DNA from: Streptococcus marimammalium DSM 18627
GTDB taxonomy: Bacteria; Bacillota; Bacilli; Lactobacillales; Streptococcaceae
DNA: 64,000 bases
Reading direction: 5' to 3'
Assembly (NCBI RefSeq): GCF_000380045.1
Contig: NZ_KB904340.1
Location: 124,001-188,000 of the forward strand
Shown here: one piece after another, positions 34,496 through 45,536 of the stretch
Layout: each line of letters begins with the position of its first letter
Position numbering within the stretch: the stretch's first letter is position 1
Notes under the pieces: model-generated
Told to the model about the DNA's origin: nothing
The model's database searches: none
Seen by the model: only the letters and a program-made list of their open reading frames with translations
Made by a program: the position numbers and the translations under genes

Positions 34496-35633
34496 TTTTT
34501 CCTCCTGTAATAGCCTTGATGAGGCCTTCATCATCGTCTTCAGCTTCAACATATTCTTCAATACGTGCATCAAATTCTTCTTCAGTTTCATTAAGTCGCA
34601 TAATATGAATATCTTCAGGTGTGAAGTCTAAACCAATAATTTCGCCTTCAATTGCTTTTCTTGTAGAGTGAATCATCCACTCATTATCTAAGTCATCATA
34701 AGCAATAATTTCATAATGAACACCTCGAAAGAGTTGTGTATCTACTTTAACTTGTAGTTTACCATCTTCTGGTAACGTTATTTGTAAATCTTCTGGACGA
34801 ATAACAACTTCAACTGGCTCATTAGGTTTCATACCACCATCAACAGCTTCAAAACGTTTACCGTTAAATTCAACCAAATAGTCTTCAACCATAGTGCCAG
34901 GAATAATATTAGACTCACCAATAAAGGTTGCAACAAAATGATTAATCGGTTCATCATAAATGTCAACTGGTGTTCCTGACTGAATAATTTCACCTTCATT
35001 TATAACAAAAATCCAATCGCTCATCGCAAGCGCTTCTTCTTGGTCATGTGTGACAAAAACAAAAGTGATTCCTAGACGTTGTTGTAACTCTCGCAATTCA
35101 TACTGCATTTCAGTACGAAGTTTTAAATCGAGGGCTGATAAAGGCTCATCTAATAAAACCACTTTAGGTTCATTAATGATAGCTCTTGCAATAGCAACAC
35201 GTTGTCTTTGACCGCCTGATAGTTTTTTAATAGAACGATTTTCAAATCCTTCCAAACGAACCATCTTTAAAGCTTCAATAACACGATTTTTAATTTCTTC
35301 TTTTTCCACTTTTTTAACTTTTAAAGGAAAGGCAACATTATCAAAAACTGACATATGAGGGAATAAAGCATAGTTTTGAAAAACTGTATGAACATCCCTT
35401 TTGTTTGTTGGAACATCATTAATACGTTCACCATCTAGATAAATATCACCACTGCTTGCATCTAGTAAACCTGCAATAATATTTAAAATAGTTGATTTAC
35501 CACTACCTGATGCACCAAGAAGAGTATAAAATTTTCCTTCTTCAAGTTCAAAATTGATATTTTTTAAAACCTGTGTTTGGCTGTCTTCAAATATTTTACT
35601 AACATTTTTGAATTCTATAATTGAATGAGTCAA
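34479..35633 (-). CDS. potA: Spermidine/putrescine ABC transporter ATPase PotA
   Basis: This 384-residue ATPase has Walker [12 protein letters not shown] (about 36-46), signature [15 protein letters not shown] (about 138-152), Walker [13 protein letters not shown] and a C-terminal TOBE-type regulatory domain (about 240-360). An acidic tail ([16 protein letters not shown]) follows. It powers polyamine uptake with PotBCD. The gene starts three bases after the murB stop, the standard streptococcal murB-potABCD arrangement tying polyamine import to cell-wall synthesis. Confidence 0.95.
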   Translation of the reverse strand: MTHSIIEFKNVSKIFEDSQTQVLKNINFELEEGKFYTLLGASGSGKSTILNIIAGLLDASSGDIYLDGERINDVPTNKRDVHTVFQNYALFPHMSVFDNVAFPLKVKKVEKEEIKNRVIEALKMVRLEGFENRSIKKLSGGQRQRVAIARAIINEPKVVLLDEPLSALDLKLRTEMQYELRELQQRLGITFVFVTHDQEEALAMSDWIFVINEGEIIQSGTPVDIYDEPINHFVATFIGESNIIPGTMVEDYLVEFNGKRFEAVDGGMKPNEPVEVVIRPEDLQITLPEDGKLQVKVDTQLFRGVHYEIIAYDDLDNEWMIHSTRKAIEGEIIGLDFTPEDIHIMRLNETEEEFDARIEEYVEAEDDDEGLIKAITGGKNEENL

Positions 35634-35636
35634 TGG

Positions 35637-36554
35637 TCATAAATCCTCCATAATCGTTTCTTTTTCCCCGATAATTCGAACTTCGGGTTCTAGCGTAACA
35701 CCTGAATTTTCTTTTACACGATTGATAACATAGTGTATTAAATCTTCGTAATCTTTTGCTGTTCCATTTAAAATATTAATCATAAAACCAGCATGTTTTT
35801 TACTAACTTCAACACCACCAATACGATGTCCTTTAAGTCCTGCTTCCATGATTAATTGGCCTGCGTAATAACCAGGTGGCCGTTTAAAAACAGAACCACA
35901 TGATGGGTATTCTAAAGGTTGTTTTAGTTGGCGTAAATGGGTTAAACGTTTCATTTCATTATCAATTTGATTGAAATCACCTGGTGCTAAAGCAAACTTA
36001 GCAGAAACAACGATAAAACCATTTTCTTGAATTACTGAAGAACGATAACCAAAATTCAAGTCTGACGCCTGAATAGTTTTTTTCTCACCTTCTTTTGTTA
36101 AAACCTTAACAGATAGTAGAATGTGAGAAATTTCACCACCATAAGCACCAGCATTCATAAAAACAGCTCCACCAACACTTCCTGGAATACCACAAGCAAA
36201 TTCAAAACCTGTTAAACTATGAAACTTAGCAATTTTCGTTGTTTCAATGAGATTTGCACCAGCTTCAGCCTCGATTACATAACCACTAACCGTTACAAGA
36301 TTTAAACGGTCAAACATAATCACAAAACCACGAATGCCACCATCTCTGACAATGATATTGCTAGCATTTCCCAAGACTTGGTAAGGAATTGAATGTGTAT
36401 TTGCGAAGCGAACAATTTTTTCTAGCTCTATTTGATTTCTTGGAAAAGCTAAATAATCAACTTCTCCACCAACTTTAGTATAGGTATAGTTTTTTAGAGG
36501 TTCGTCAAACCGAATATCAAAACCTATTAAAGTTTTAAGTATTTTTTCTTTCAT
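35637..36554 (-). CDS. murB: UDP-N-acetylenolpyruvoylglucosamine reductase
   Basis: This 305-residue FAD enzyme reduces UDP-GlcNAc enolpyruvate to UDP-MurNAc with NADPH in peptidoglycan synthesis. Segments present are [15 protein letters not shown] (FAD domain, about 23-37), [21 protein letters not shown] (about 125-145), the catalytic Ser in [12 protein letters not shown] (about 225) and the C-terminal Glu in EPEVRIIGE. This is the type IIb-like short form of Gram-positives. It heads the transcript carrying potABCD. Confidence 0.95.
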   Translation of the reverse strand: MKEKILKTLIGFDIRFDEPLKNYTYTKVGGEVDYLAFPRNQIELEKIVRFANTHSIPYQVLGNASNIIVRDGGIRGFVIMFDRLNLVTVSGYVIEAEAGANLIETTKIAKFHSLTGFEFACGIPGSVGGAVFMNAGAYGGEISHILLSVKVLTKEGEKKTIQASDLNFGYRSSVIQENGFIVVSAKFALAPGDFNQIDNEMKRLTHLRQLKQPLEYPSCGSVFKRPPGYYAGQLIMEAGLKGHRIGGVEVSKKHAGFMINILNGTAKDYEDLIHYVINRVKENSGVTLEPEVRIIGEKETIMEDL

Positions 36555-36574
36555 AATAATCTCTTTTTCGTTTT

Positions 36575-36606
36575 TTTAATAACAAAAGTTATTAATTCTC
36601 ATTATA
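36575..36606 (-). promoter_or_regulatory. murB promoter -10 and 5'-terminal stem-loop
   Basis: On the minus strand TGATATAAT (about 36608-36600) is an extended -10. The expected transcript begins within the perfect hairpin TTAATAAC-AAAA-GTTATTAA (36576-36595), so the murB-pot mRNA would start with a stem-loop. This may protect the 5' end, or may be incidental. Confidence 0.45.
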
Positions 36607-36653
36607 TCAAACTTTATTATCTTTTTCGATAGTGTCGTGAAGAGTTTAAATGT

Positions 36654-37922
36654 TTAAATCTCTAAGTTATCATTACCAGTAGTTAAAAAATGTCTAACTT
36701 GCGAGATAAAATAGAGTGAGCCGGTAATAACAAATAAATCATCTTCTTTTGCTGATTTTACTCTTTCTAACCAAGTGTGATAGTCTACTACTCTTTGATA
36801 ACTAGATGGATAAGCATCAAGAGCAAGAGCGTTGTAAAATTTAAAACTAGTCACAGTAATATCTTCAAAAATAGATAGTTGTTTAAGCATACCATCAACA
36901 GGTTTCGTATCAATCACAGCAAACAAGATGTGAATTTTTCTATCTTTATAATGTTTTTTTAAAACAGACACTAAGGCTGATACACTTTCATTGTTATGAG
37001 CGCCATCAATCAAGATATTATTTTTTATTAATTCTGTTCTACCAGCCCATTTACTAATTGATAAACTTTTTTTAATGCTTTTTTCAGTGACATTAGGATA
37101 ATAGTCTTTTAATAATAAAGAAGTTATAACAGCTAAACTAGCATTGCTAACCTGATGTTGACCATTCATTGCTAACGAAATATTGGCTAGAGTGTGATTT
37201 TTCCAAGAAAAGTCAAAGACATCACTGGTTCCAAAAGCTTTAAAGTCTTTGTTTAACTCGTAAACTGGACTGTTTGTTTCTTTAGCCTTATGATAAAAAA
37301 CAGCTTTAACGTCTTCATGTTCAGAAGAAAAAATGAAAGGCACGTTTTCTTTTAACACACCGGCTTTATGTTGTGCAATTTCTTGATAAGTTTGACCTAA
37401 AATAGCCTGATGATCTAAACCTATAGATGTTGCAATAACTACCAAAGGGTTAAAAACATTGGTCGAGTCATGTAATCCCCCAAGTCCAGCTTCAATGATA
37501 GCAATATCAACCGGATTAATTTTGCCAAAATAAAGAAACATTAAAATGGTGATAACCTCAAATTCAGTTGCCTCTTCCAGTTCAGTTTCTTTAGGAAGTC
37601 GTTCAATAACAGGTTTTGCAATCGTGACAAGCTTTAGAAAATCTTCTTCTGAAATCATTTGGCCATTAATGCTAATACGTTCTCTAAAATGTTCTAGTGC
37701 AGGTGAGACAAAGGTTCCCACTTTGTAGCCAGCATCACTAAAAATATCTTTTAAATAATTAACGGTAGAGCCTTTACCATTTGTTCCAACAACATGAATA
37801 CCTTTCACCAAATTTTGAGGATTTCCTAGTTCATTTAAGACCCATTGCATCCTTTTAATGCCTGGTTTAATGCCAAATCTAAGTCTTCCATGTATCCATG
37901 AAACGGCTTCATTATAATTCAT
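36654..37922 (-). CDS. folC: Folylpolyglutamate synthase / dihydrofolate synthase
   Basis: This 422-residue Mur-ligase-like enzyme adds glutamate to folates. The P-loop is VVGTNGKGSTVNYL (about 43-56), with the conserved SPALEHFRERISING (about 73-87), IEAGLGGLHDSTNVF (about 142-156) and DGAHNNESV (about 302-310). Whether it also acts as dihydrofolate synthase cannot be decided from sequence. It is preceded by a perfect 14-base palindrome and the rpsU terminator, and followed by the separate murB promoter. Confidence 0.92.
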   Translation of the reverse strand: MNYNEAVSWIHGRLRFGIKPGIKRMQWVLNELGNPQNLVKGIHVVGTNGKGSTVNYLKDIFSDAGYKVGTFVSPALEHFRERISINGQMISEEDFLKLVTIAKPVIERLPKETELEEATEFEVITILMFLYFGKINPVDIAIIEAGLGGLHDSTNVFNPLVVIATSIGLDHQAILGQTYQEIAQHKAGVLKENVPFIFSSEHEDVKAVFYHKAKETNSPVYELNKDFKAFGTSDVFDFSWKNHTLANISLAMNGQHQVSNASLAVITSLLLKDYYPNVTEKSIKKSLSISKWAGRTELIKNNILIDGAHNNESVSALVSVLKKHYKDRKIHILFAVIDTKPVDGMLKQLSIFEDITVTSFKFYNALALDAYPSSYQRVVDYHTWLERVKSAKEDDLFVITGSLYFISQVRHFLTTGNDNLEI

Positions 37923-37962
37923 TTTACTATCCTTGAATCTTTTATTGATATTTACAAAAATA

Positions 37963-37976
37963 TGATTACGTAATCA
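37963..37976. promoter_or_regulatory. Perfect palindrome upstream of folC
   Basis: TGATTACGTAATCA is self-complementary over 14 bases and sits about 40 bases before the folC start. It could be an operator for an unidentified dimeric regulator; it matches no box I can name. Confidence 0.4.
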
Positions 37977-37985
37977 GTCTTTTGA

Positions 37986-38023
37986 TAAAAAAAGACTACT
38001 AAGGGTTTTGTAACTTAGTAATC
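37986..38023 (-). terminator. Terminator after rpsU
   Basis: On the minus strand AGATTACTAAG pairs with CTTAGTAGTCT with one mismatch around a TTACAAAACC loop, and is followed by TTTTTTT. Confidence 0.8.
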
Positions 38024-38057
38024 TTGTTTACTGATGTAAGCAAAGCTTAATCATTTA

Positions 38058-38234
38058 TTAGAATTTCTTACGTTTACGAGCTGCTTCTGATTTACGTTTA
38101 CGCTTAACAGAAGGTTTTTCATAGAATTCACGTTTACGTGATTCTTGAAGAGTACCAGCTTTAGTAACAGAACGTTTGAAACGACGAAGAGCATCGTCAA
38201 GTGATTCATTCTTACGCACTACTGTTTTTGACAT
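38058..38234 (-). CDS. rpsU: 30S ribosomal protein S21
   Basis: This 58-residue, very basic ribosomal protein matches S21 ([41 protein letters not shown]) and ends in the expected Arg/Lys-rich tail. I start it at ATG 38234, where GGGGAGTG precedes; the open frame extends eight codons further into the leader. A consensus promoter lies 50 bases upstream and a terminator follows, so it is monocistronic here rather than joined to dnaG. Confidence 0.97.
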
Positions 38235-38282
38235 TATTTTCACTCCCCTCAATTTCAAAGTAACATTTTCACGTTCTTAGTC

Positions 38283-38311
38283 ATTATACTTGAATTCCTT
38301 AGACCGGTCAA
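38283..38311 (-). promoter_or_regulatory. rpsU promoter
   Basis: On the minus strand TTGACC (38311-38306), an exact 17-base spacer and TATAAT (38288-38283) make a near-consensus strong promoter, fitting a ribosomal protein gene. Confidence 0.85.
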
Positions 38312-38394
38312 GCTTTTTACAGTAGTTTTTTACTTTTATGTTTAATTTTTTAATAACAAGTCAAATTATTTTCAAGAATTCCATAAAGAATGTG

Positions 38395-38841
38395 CTATAG
38401 CTTTAGAATGGCAACAATTTCATCACCGTCTCTCTCTTCAATTTCATAAAATCCATTTTTTTGATATAACTGACGAGCAACAGTGTTATTAACCTCATAG
38501 GATAACCAACAGAACTCTGCTTTTCCACATGGAAATTGACGAATTTCTTGCAATGCTAACTTTAAAGCTTTTTTACCATAACCCTTTCCTTGAACATTTT
38601 TATCAATCATTAACCGCCATAGATGATATTGTTTTTTAGCAATTTTTGGTGCAGTTTCCCAATAAGCATTATCATAACCAAACATTAAAAATCCGACAGG
38701 TTTGTCATTATCATAAATACCAAAAGTAAAAACCTCTCTTCTTTCTTCTTTAGCAATATATGCTTCTGCTAAGCTGAGAAGATTAGTGGCTACGAAATTT
38801 TTTTGATCATCACTAACTTCTAATGAAATAATGTCAAACAT
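38395..38841 (-). CDS. GNAT family N-acetyltransferase
   Basis: This 148-residue acetyltransferase has the acetyl-CoA loop in DKNVQGKGYGKKALKLAL (Q-x-x-G-x-G, about residues 88-105) and the C-terminal YEVNNTVARQLYQKNGFYEIEERDGDEIVAILKL. It is closest in character to spermidine/diamine N-acetyltransferase-like (PaiA/SpeG-type) GNATs, but the substrate is not secure. There is no obvious terminator between it and rpsU, though rpsU has its own strong promoter. Confidence 0.82.
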   Translation of the reverse strand: MFDIISLEVSDDQKNFVATNLLSLAEAYIAKEERREVFTFGIYDNDKPVGFLMFGYDNAYWETAPKIAKKQYHLWRLMIDKNVQGKGYGKKALKLALQEIRQFPCGKAEFCWLSYEVNNTVARQLYQKNGFYEIEERDGDEIVAILKL

Positions 38842-38942
38842 GTTGTGACTATCTACATTTTTAGGAAAACCATTTTTATACCTAATAACTTTCTTTTCTG
38901 GAAACTAATATTTTTTTAACTGTTCGTTTACTATCAATTAAA

Positions 38943-38984
38943 TGGTTGATAAAACCCATCAATTAGTCATTGACAGGTTTTATT
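38943..38984 (-). terminator. Terminator after rmlB
   Basis: AAAACC/GGTTTT outer arms and TCAAT/ATTGA inner arms form an interrupted hairpin directly after the rmlB stop. Confidence 0.65.
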
Positions 38985-38985
38985 A

Positions 38986-40047
<1,062 letters not shown>

Positions 40048-40062
40048 TTAGTAATTTCAATA

Positions 40063-40659
40063 CTATTGTAAATCTTCTTTTTTCAAAGGTTTAACATCTT
40101 TTAACATAGGATGATTTTTATCTGCCTCAGATACTTCTGCTTCTTCTAAATTCTCCCATGAAATAGCAAGATTAGGGTCAGCATAGTTGACAAAAGCATA
40201 TTTTGGTTTTAATTCAAGTGCCCAATAATCATTGACTAAATAACTGTATGAAACAGTATCAGATAGAACTTGAAAACCATTAGCAACACCACGTGGAACA
40301 AAGATCCCTTTTGAAGCGTCTATAACTGTCTGATAAACATGACCAAACGTATCACCTTCTCTTAGATCAACCCATGTGCCTAAAACTTTACCATCATCTG
40401 CTACTGAAATGTATTTATCCCATGGTTCTGCATGTAAACCACGAAGAACATGTTTTCTTGAAAAAGAAACATTATTTTGTAATTTCCCAGCTTTGAAAAA
40501 ACTTTCAGGAAAACCTAAAGGTAGCATTTTTTCCTTTTGAAAATTCTCTTTAAACCAACCTCTGTTATCACCATGAACAGGAATATCAAACTCAATAAGA
40601 CCAGGAATACTGTCAATTTTACGGGCAGATAAGGTTTTACCAAAAAAATCTTCTGACAT
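40063..40659 (-). CDS. rmlC: dTDP-4-dehydrorhamnose 3,5-epimerase (RmlC-like)
   Basis: This 198-residue cupin enzyme epimerises C3 and C5 of the dTDP-4-keto sugar. The N-terminus (IPGLIEFDIPVHGDNRGWFKENFQKEKM), the active-site His in HVLRGLHAEPWDKYI (about residue 75) and the FVPRGVANGFQVLSD segment (about 118-132) match the streptococcal form, which is longer and more divergent than the E. coli type. Its start overlaps the rmlA stop as TAATG. Confidence 0.92.
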   Translation of the reverse strand: MSEDFFGKTLSARKIDSIPGLIEFDIPVHGDNRGWFKENFQKEKMLPLGFPESFFKAGKLQNNVSFSRKHVLRGLHAEPWDKYISVADDGKVLGTWVDLREGDTFGHVYQTVIDASKGIFVPRGVANGFQVLSDTVSYSYLVNDYWALELKPKYAFVNYADPNLAISWENLEEAEVSEADKNHPMLKDVKPLKKEDLQ

Positions 40660-41528
40660 TAAGCTTCTCCAATCAAACGTAATAAATATTGCCCATACTC
40701 ATTTTTCTTAAGGGCTTGAGCAAGATCACTAACCTGTTTTTTTGTTATATAACCCATTCGATAAGCAATTTCTTCTAAGTTGGCGACTTGAACATTTTGA
40801 AGCCTTTGTACGGTTTCAATATATTGGGCAGCTTCTAGAAGACTCTCATGAGTACCTGTATCTAACCAAGCAAAACCACGGCCCATAAGTTCTACAGATA
40901 AATCACCACGTTCTAGATAAGCCTTATTAACATCGGTAATTTCTAACTCGCCTCTTGCAGAAGGTTTAATACCCTTAGCAATTTCAACGACATCGTTATC
41001 ATAAAAGTATAGACCAGTTACAGCATAATTTGATCTTGGTTTCTCTGGTTTTTCTTCAATAGAAATGGCATTCATATTGTCGTCAAATTCAACGACACCA
41101 AATCTTTCTGGATCTTTAACATGATAACCAAAAACAGTTGCACCAGTTTTTTTTGTTGCAGCTCTTTGAAGCATTTTTGTCAATCCAGCCCCATGATAAA
41201 TATTGTCACCAAGAATAAGAGCAACACTATCATCCCCAATAAATTCTTCACCAATAATGAATGCTTGTGCTAGTCCATCTGGACTAGGTTGAACTGCATA
41301 AGATAATGAGATTCCAAACTCAGAGCCATCACCTAATAACTCTTCAAAACGAGGAAGGTCTACTGGAGTTGAAATAATGAGGATATCCTTTATTCCTGCC
41401 AACATCAAAGTTGATAGTGGATAATAAATCATTGGTTTGTCATAAATTGGCATGAGTTGTTTTGAAGCAGCTCTTGTTAGTGGATACAAACGTGTTCCTG
41501 ACCCACCAGCTAAGATAATACCTTTCAT
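40659..41528 (-). CDS. rmlA: Glucose-1-phosphate thymidylyltransferase
   Basis: This 289-residue enzyme makes dTDP-glucose from glucose-1-phosphate and dTTP. The signature [33 protein letters not shown] begins at residue 6, with ILGDNIYHG (about 106-114) and [20 protein letters not shown] following. It starts the rmlACB run and lies about 60 bases after the FAD oxidoreductase gene, with AAGGAGT before the ATG. Confidence 0.96.
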   Translation of the reverse strand: MKGIILAGGSGTRLYPLTRAASKQLMPIYDKPMIYYPLSTLMLAGIKDILIISTPVDLPRFEELLGDGSEFGISLSYAVQPSPDGLAQAFIIGEEFIGDDSVALILGDNIYHGAGLTKMLQRAATKKTGATVFGYHVKDPERFGVVEFDDNMNAISIEEKPEKPRSNYAVTGLYFYDNDVVEIAKGIKPSARGELEITDVNKAYLERGDLSVELMGRGFAWLDTGTHESLLEAAQYIETVQRLQNVQVANLEEIAYRMGYITKKQVSDLAQALKKNEYGQYLLRLIGEA

Positions 41529-41587
41529 AATAGACTCCTTTGTCGTTTATTCATTCTATATTCTACCATTATTTATTATTATTGTCA

Positions 41588-42691
41588 TTAGTCTTCCATT
41601 TTTTGAATGTATTTTCCAATAGGATAATCTGTCAACTCTAGATCTAAAGACATGCCTAAAACTAATTGAAAAAGTTGATAAGCAATTAGGGGACCAGTTG
41701 TTAAACCAGATGATCCAAGACCACTTGCAGCAAAAACATTTGGAAGTTTAGGGACTGGACCAAAAAAAGGTAAGAAGTCGCTGGTGTAAGCTCTTGTTCC
41801 AACTCTTATAGCAGTTTTATTAGCTTCATTTAATACAACAAAATAATTTAAGGATTCTTTTTCGATAACATTAAGAATGCTGGGATTTTCTGTCAAATCA
41901 TACCCCATTTCGTTTTCATGACTGGCCCCAACACTAACTTTACCATCAAAGAATGGAATAATATCAGTTTCACCTTCAGGCATTAAAACAGGATAGTGGG
42001 TAAACTTTTTTTTTGAAAAATAATAATCTTTTAGTTGTCCTTTTTGAGGTCTAACATCCACACGATAACCAAGAGGATTAAGGATTTCAGGAAGCCAAGC
42101 ACCACAAGCTAAGATAATCTTGTCAAATACCATACCATCAATGATGTATTGATGATTATCTAATTTTTTCAAGTTTATTTTTTTTCGAATAATAGTCAGT
42201 TGACTAATTGATTGAAGTGTTTTAACCAGTTTTCCTCCATCAACTCTAGCACCGCCAGAAGCAAATAAGGTTTTTTCAAAGCCAGATAAGTAAGGGTATT
42301 CCTCCTTTAGGTCTTTATAAGACTTTAAGGCTATTTTTCCAATTAAAGGTGCTTCTTGCTTTCTAGTTTTAGCTAGTTCAAAAAGTTCTTCTAGTTTTTC
42401 TTCTTTTTTCTTAAATAAAAAGACTCCTGATTGTTGATAGAAGTCATTTTTAAGCCCATCATTTTCTAAGTCTTTTAGTAATTTCTGGTAAAAATCAGCT
42501 CCTAGACATGCCATTTTATACCAAGCTTTATTGCGTCTTTTAGAGAACCAAGGACTAATAATACCTGCAGCTGCCCTCGTTGCTTGCCCAACGCCATCGT
42601 CAAATAAAACAACGCTAATATCTTTTTCTTTAGCGAGATAATAGGCCGCTGTCGAGCCGACTATCCCACCACCAATAATGGCAATCTTCAT
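41588..42691 (-). CDS. FAD-dependent oxidoreductase (DAO family)
   Basis: This 367-residue flavoprotein of the D-amino-acid oxidase/glycine oxidase fold begins with the dinucleotide motif IAIIGGGIVGSTAAYYLAKE (residues 3-22). The central GVFLFKKKEEKLEELFELA and the C-terminal FAASGLGSSGLTTGPLIAYQLFQL complete the FAD site. The substrate is not determined; family members oxidise glycine, sarcosine or D-amino acids. It follows the Nif3 gene by 10 bases and precedes rmlA, an order I recall from other pyogenic streptococci. Confidence 0.85.
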   Translation of the reverse strand: MKIAIIGGGIVGSTAAYYLAKEKDISVVLFDDGVGQATRAAAGIISPWFSKRRNKAWYKMACLGADFYQKLLKDLENDGLKNDFYQQSGVFLFKKKEEKLEELFELAKTRKQEAPLIGKIALKSYKDLKEEYPYLSGFEKTLFASGGARVDGGKLVKTLQSISQLTIIRKKINLKKLDNHQYIIDGMVFDKIILACGAWLPEILNPLGYRVDVRPQKGQLKDYYFSKKKFTHYPVLMPEGETDIIPFFDGKVSVGASHENEMGYDLTENPSILNVIEKESLNYFVVLNEANKTAIRVGTRAYTSDFLPFFGPVPKLPNVFAASGLGSSGLTTGPLIAYQLFQLVLGMSLDLELTDYPIGKYIQKMED

Positions 42692-42701
42692 AATAAAACT
42701 C

Positions 42702-43490
42702 CTATAAATGATAAAACGGATTAGTATTGGCTTGGCTTTTTATAAAATCTACATCCCAATTGTTTTCTCTTTTCCATCTTTCAAATTTTTCATGTAATTT
42801 TTTAACAAACAAAACTTCAATATGATGTCCCGGGTCAATGGCTAAAAGTCCATCTGTTAACATCTCTTGAGCAGTATGGTAATAGATATCACCTGTAATA
42901 TAAACTTGAGCACCTTTAGTGATAGCTTCTTGATAAAAATTTTGAGCACTACCACCACAAATGGCAATTCGAGAAACTATTGGATTATCATTTTCATAGC
43001 TAACCAAACGAACACTATCTAAATTGAACACATGCGCAATATTCTTAGCTAACTCCTCAAAAGGAATTGGGGAAATATCTCCAATGCGACCAATACCAAA
43101 TCCTTCTTTGGTTTCACTTAAATAGCTTGTTTCATTGATATCTAACAACTCACAAAACCAATCATTAAGGCCACCATCAACCACATCAATATTAGTATGA
43201 CTAACATACACAGCAATGTCATGTTTGACTAGATCAAGATAAATATTATTTTTAGGATTAGTAATAAGATTGACTAGAGGTTTAAAAATAGGAGCATGCT
43301 TAACAATTAAAAGGTCAACATTTTTAGAAATTGCCTCTTTAACAGTCGCTTCTCTGACATCAAGTGCTATCATGACATTAGTAACATCCTTATCTAAACT
43401 ACCAATTTGAAGACCAGAAATATCACCCTCAAGTGATAATTCTTGAGGGCAGAATTCTTCATAACGATCAATAATTGCTTTAGCTTTCAT
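42702..43490 (-). CDS. Nif3-like dinuclear metal centre protein (DUF34)
   Basis: This 262-residue member of the Nif3/YqfO family carries the metal-binding motifs [10 protein letters not shown] (His about 65), [15 protein letters not shown] (about 97-111) and near the C-terminus [14 protein letters not shown] (about 218-231). It is commonly encoded beside trmK and has been proposed as a GTP cyclohydrolase I-type protein, but that label is doubtful and the function is unsettled. It starts 11 bases inside trmK. Confidence 0.88.
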   Translation of the reverse strand: MKAKAIIDRYEEFCPQELSLEGDISGLQIGSLDKDVTNVMIALDVREATVKEAISKNVDLLIVKHAPIFKPLVNLITNPKNNIYLDLVKHDIAVYVSHTNIDVVDGGLNDWFCELLDINETSYLSETKEGFGIGRIGDISPIPFEELAKNIAHVFNLDSVRLVSYENDNPIVSRIAICGGSAQNFYQEAITKGAQVYITGDIYYHTAQEMLTDGLLAIDPGHHIEVLFVKKLHEKFERWKRENNWDVDFIKSQANTNPFYHL

Positions 43491-44166
43491 TTAGAATCTC
43501 CTTAATCATTTTTATCTTTCTTGAAAGTTGCTTTCTTTCACTTTGGTAATTTTCTGGAATTTGTTTCAAAGCAAATAATAATTTTTGTTGCTCTTTTTGC
43601 CATTTTTTTAAAAACACAGGTGATTTTTCAAGTAAAAGAAAGGGACCAAATTGCTTTTCTATTTGTGTGATGTTTGAGGTACCTTTTTTTGCTACAATAA
43701 TTTCATAAATTTTATTATTCTCTTCAATAATCTTTTCATTAATAATTGTAAACTGATTTATAGTTAGCCAATTTCTAAGTTCCTCTTCACGGTTGTTGGG
43801 TTGTAATATTAAATGTGAAATAGATGAAAGTTTTTCTTTATCATTTTCTAAAATAGTTGAAATCAAACGTCCCCCCATCCCACAAATGGTAATATCTGAC
43901 ACACAATCAAAATCGTCTAAAGCTTTAAGCCCATCAGCCAATCTTACTGTGATCAATTTTTCTAGTTGATGTGCTTTAACATTTGATAAAGCAGACTGAT
44001 ATGGTCCCACAGCAACTTCTCCAGCAATAGCACCACTAATTTTTTTTTGTTTTAGAAGATAAATTGGTAAATAAGCATGGTCGCTCCCAACATCAAGAAG
44101 CTTGCTACCTAATGGTACCAAGCTTGCTACTTCTTTTAAACGTAGTGATAGATTAAGTTCTTCCAT
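43480..44166 (-). CDS. trmK: tRNA (adenine(22)-N1)-methyltransferase
   Basis: This SAM-dependent methyltransferase of about 228 residues modifies A22 of tRNA. The SAM motif is [17 protein letters not shown] (about 21-37), followed by DITICGMGG (about 90-98) and [16 protein letters not shown] (about 118-133), as in the COG2384 family. I start it at ATG 44166, preceded by AAGGAAA; the open frame reaches upstream inside nth. It overlaps nth by 14 bases and the Nif3 gene by 11. Confidence 0.9.
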   Translation of the reverse strand: MEELNLSLRLKEVASLVPLGSKLLDVGSDHAYLPIYLLKQKKISGAIAGEVAVGPYQSALSNVKAHQLEKLITVRLADGLKALDDFDCVSDITICGMGGRLISTILENDKEKLSSISHLILQPNNREEELRNWLTINQFTIINEKIIEENNKIYEIIVAKKGTSNITQIEKQFGPFLLLEKSPVFLKKWQKEQQKLLFALKQIPENYQSERKQLSRKIKMIKEILNES

Positions 44167-44803
44167 AAGTTTCCTTATAATATTTACAATAACTCTGAAC
44201 AGGACAAATGTCACATTTAGGATTTTTAGCCAGACAATGGTAACGACCAAAGAAGATTAGACGATGATGAGTTACAATCCAATCTTTTTTAGGAATTTTT
44301 TTCATTAAATCTTGTTCAATCTCCACAACATCAGCTGTTGGTGAGGAAATATTTAACCTTTTAGCTATTCTTGCAACATGAGTGTCAACAGCAATAGCCG
44401 GTATTTTGTATATCTCTGCCAAAGTGACATTAGCAGTTTTTCGACCTACACCGGGTAAGCTTTCTAATTCTTTGTGCGTTTTTGGTAATTGACCATCAAA
44501 CTTTTCTAGAATTAATTGTGCTGTTTTAATAATATTTTTTGCCTTTGTTTTATAAAGACCAATGTGCTTGATGTCATTTTCAACCTCACTAACCTCAGCA
44601 CTCGCTAAATCTTCTATTTGAGGATAGCGTTGCCACAATTTTGGTGTCACTTTATTAACAGCCTTATCAGTTGTTTGAGCGGATAAAATAACAGCAACTA
44701 GTAACTGAAAAGGGGTATTATAGGTTAATTCACCATGAGCATTTGGAAAAAGGTCACCAATAATAGCTAGAACTTTTTTTAAGCGTTCTTTACCAATTCT
44801 CAT
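44153..44803 (-). CDS. nth: Endonuclease III
   Basis: This DNA glycosylase/AP lyase of about 216 residues removes oxidised pyrimidines. It has the helix-hairpin-helix LPGVGRKTANVTLAE with the catalytic Lys (about 118), VDTHVARIAKRL with the catalytic Asp (about 137), and a C-terminal 4Fe-4S motif CLAKNPKCDICPVQSYC (Cys-x6-Cys-x2-Cys-x5-Cys). I start it at ATG 44803, which overlaps the dnaD stop as TGATG. Confidence 0.95.
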   Translation of the reverse strand: MRIGKERLKKVLAIIGDLFPNAHGELTYNTPFQLLVAVILSAQTTDKAVNKVTPKLWQRYPQIEDLASAEVSEVENDIKHIGLYKTKAKNIIKTAQLILEKFDGQLPKTHKELESLPGVGRKTANVTLAEIYKIPAIAVDTHVARIAKRLNISSPTADVVEIEQDLMKKIPKKDWIVTHHRLIFFGRYHCLAKNPKCDICPVQSYCKYYKETYGRT

Positions 44804-45489
44804 CAATCACTCCATAAATTTAAAGCTGTCTTAAAATCATCTGAGATGACAACATTTTTAGGATCTGCTTCTTCTCTTTGTTTTCGTCTTTCTTCAACTT
44901 GACGCACTGTTGTTATACCTTCTCTACGCCAGTTTCTAAGAATTGCTTGAATATATTTCCAGTTAGTTTTACCATTAAACACAGCCTCCTTTAAGGCAGC
45001 AAGAATAATTTCTGGATCAGTGTTGTCATCATTAACTAATTTAGTTAAATCTTCCAGTTCAAAGGGACTAAGCAAACGACCAAGCTCTTGTTCAAAAGTC
45101 TCTACTAAAGGTTTAATAACGTTAATCGTATCATTTTCTTGAGGATTATCAGAAAAACTTTCGTGTTTTTGAAAGAGATCATCTAATTTTTTTAAAGCTG
45201 GTGTTGCATCAAAAATGATTTCACTGTCACCTGCTAATTCAATAGTTCTAATTTCCAATAATTCAGCTTTTTTTAAATTTGAAATAGATCTATTAACATC
45301 CGCAACTGTTCTACCTATCGCCTTAGCTATATGGCTTGGAGCTATTTCTTCAATTTTTGTTGTGTTTTGCAGATAGAAAAATTGCCAAACCAAGTAGTCA
45401 TCAACATTTTCAAAAATGTGATAAAACTGGAATAATAAATCACTTGGTAAAACCAAAATTCCTGAATCGAAGGCTTTTGAAAAACTCAT
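44803..45489 (-). CDS. dnaD: DNA replication protein DnaD
   Basis: This protein of about 228 residues has an N-terminal winged-helix DDBH1 domain (MSFSKAFDSGILVLPSDLLFQFYHIF to about 115) and a C-terminal DDBH2 domain (about 125-210, LLSPFELEDLTKLV; NWKYIQAILRNWRREGI). DnaD primes replication restart and initiation with DnaB and DnaI. ATG 45489 gives the family N-terminus and has AAAGGA about 10 bases before it. Co-transcription with nth, as in Bacillus, is kept. Confidence 0.92.
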   Translation of the reverse strand: MSFSKAFDSGILVLPSDLLFQFYHIFENVDDYLVWQFFYLQNTTKIEEIAPSHIAKAIGRTVADVNRSISNLKKAELLEIRTIELAGDSEIIFDATPALKKLDDLFQKHESFSDNPQENDTINVIKPLVETFEQELGRLLSPFELEDLTKLVNDDNTDPEIILAALKEAVFNGKTNWKYIQAILRNWRREGITTVRQVEERRKQREEADPKNVVISDDFKTALNLWSD

Positions 45490-45536
45490 GATATCTCTAT
45501 CCTTTACTGTTATTAACAAATAATGTTTTATAGTGA

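Noticed and set aside
34496-34591. Longer N-termini for potB, potC, trmK, dnaD, apt, rpsU and rex
   Set aside because: The upstream extensions lie in preceding genes or leaders, lack Shine-Dalgarno sequences and disagree with family N-termini, so downstream ATGs were chosen.
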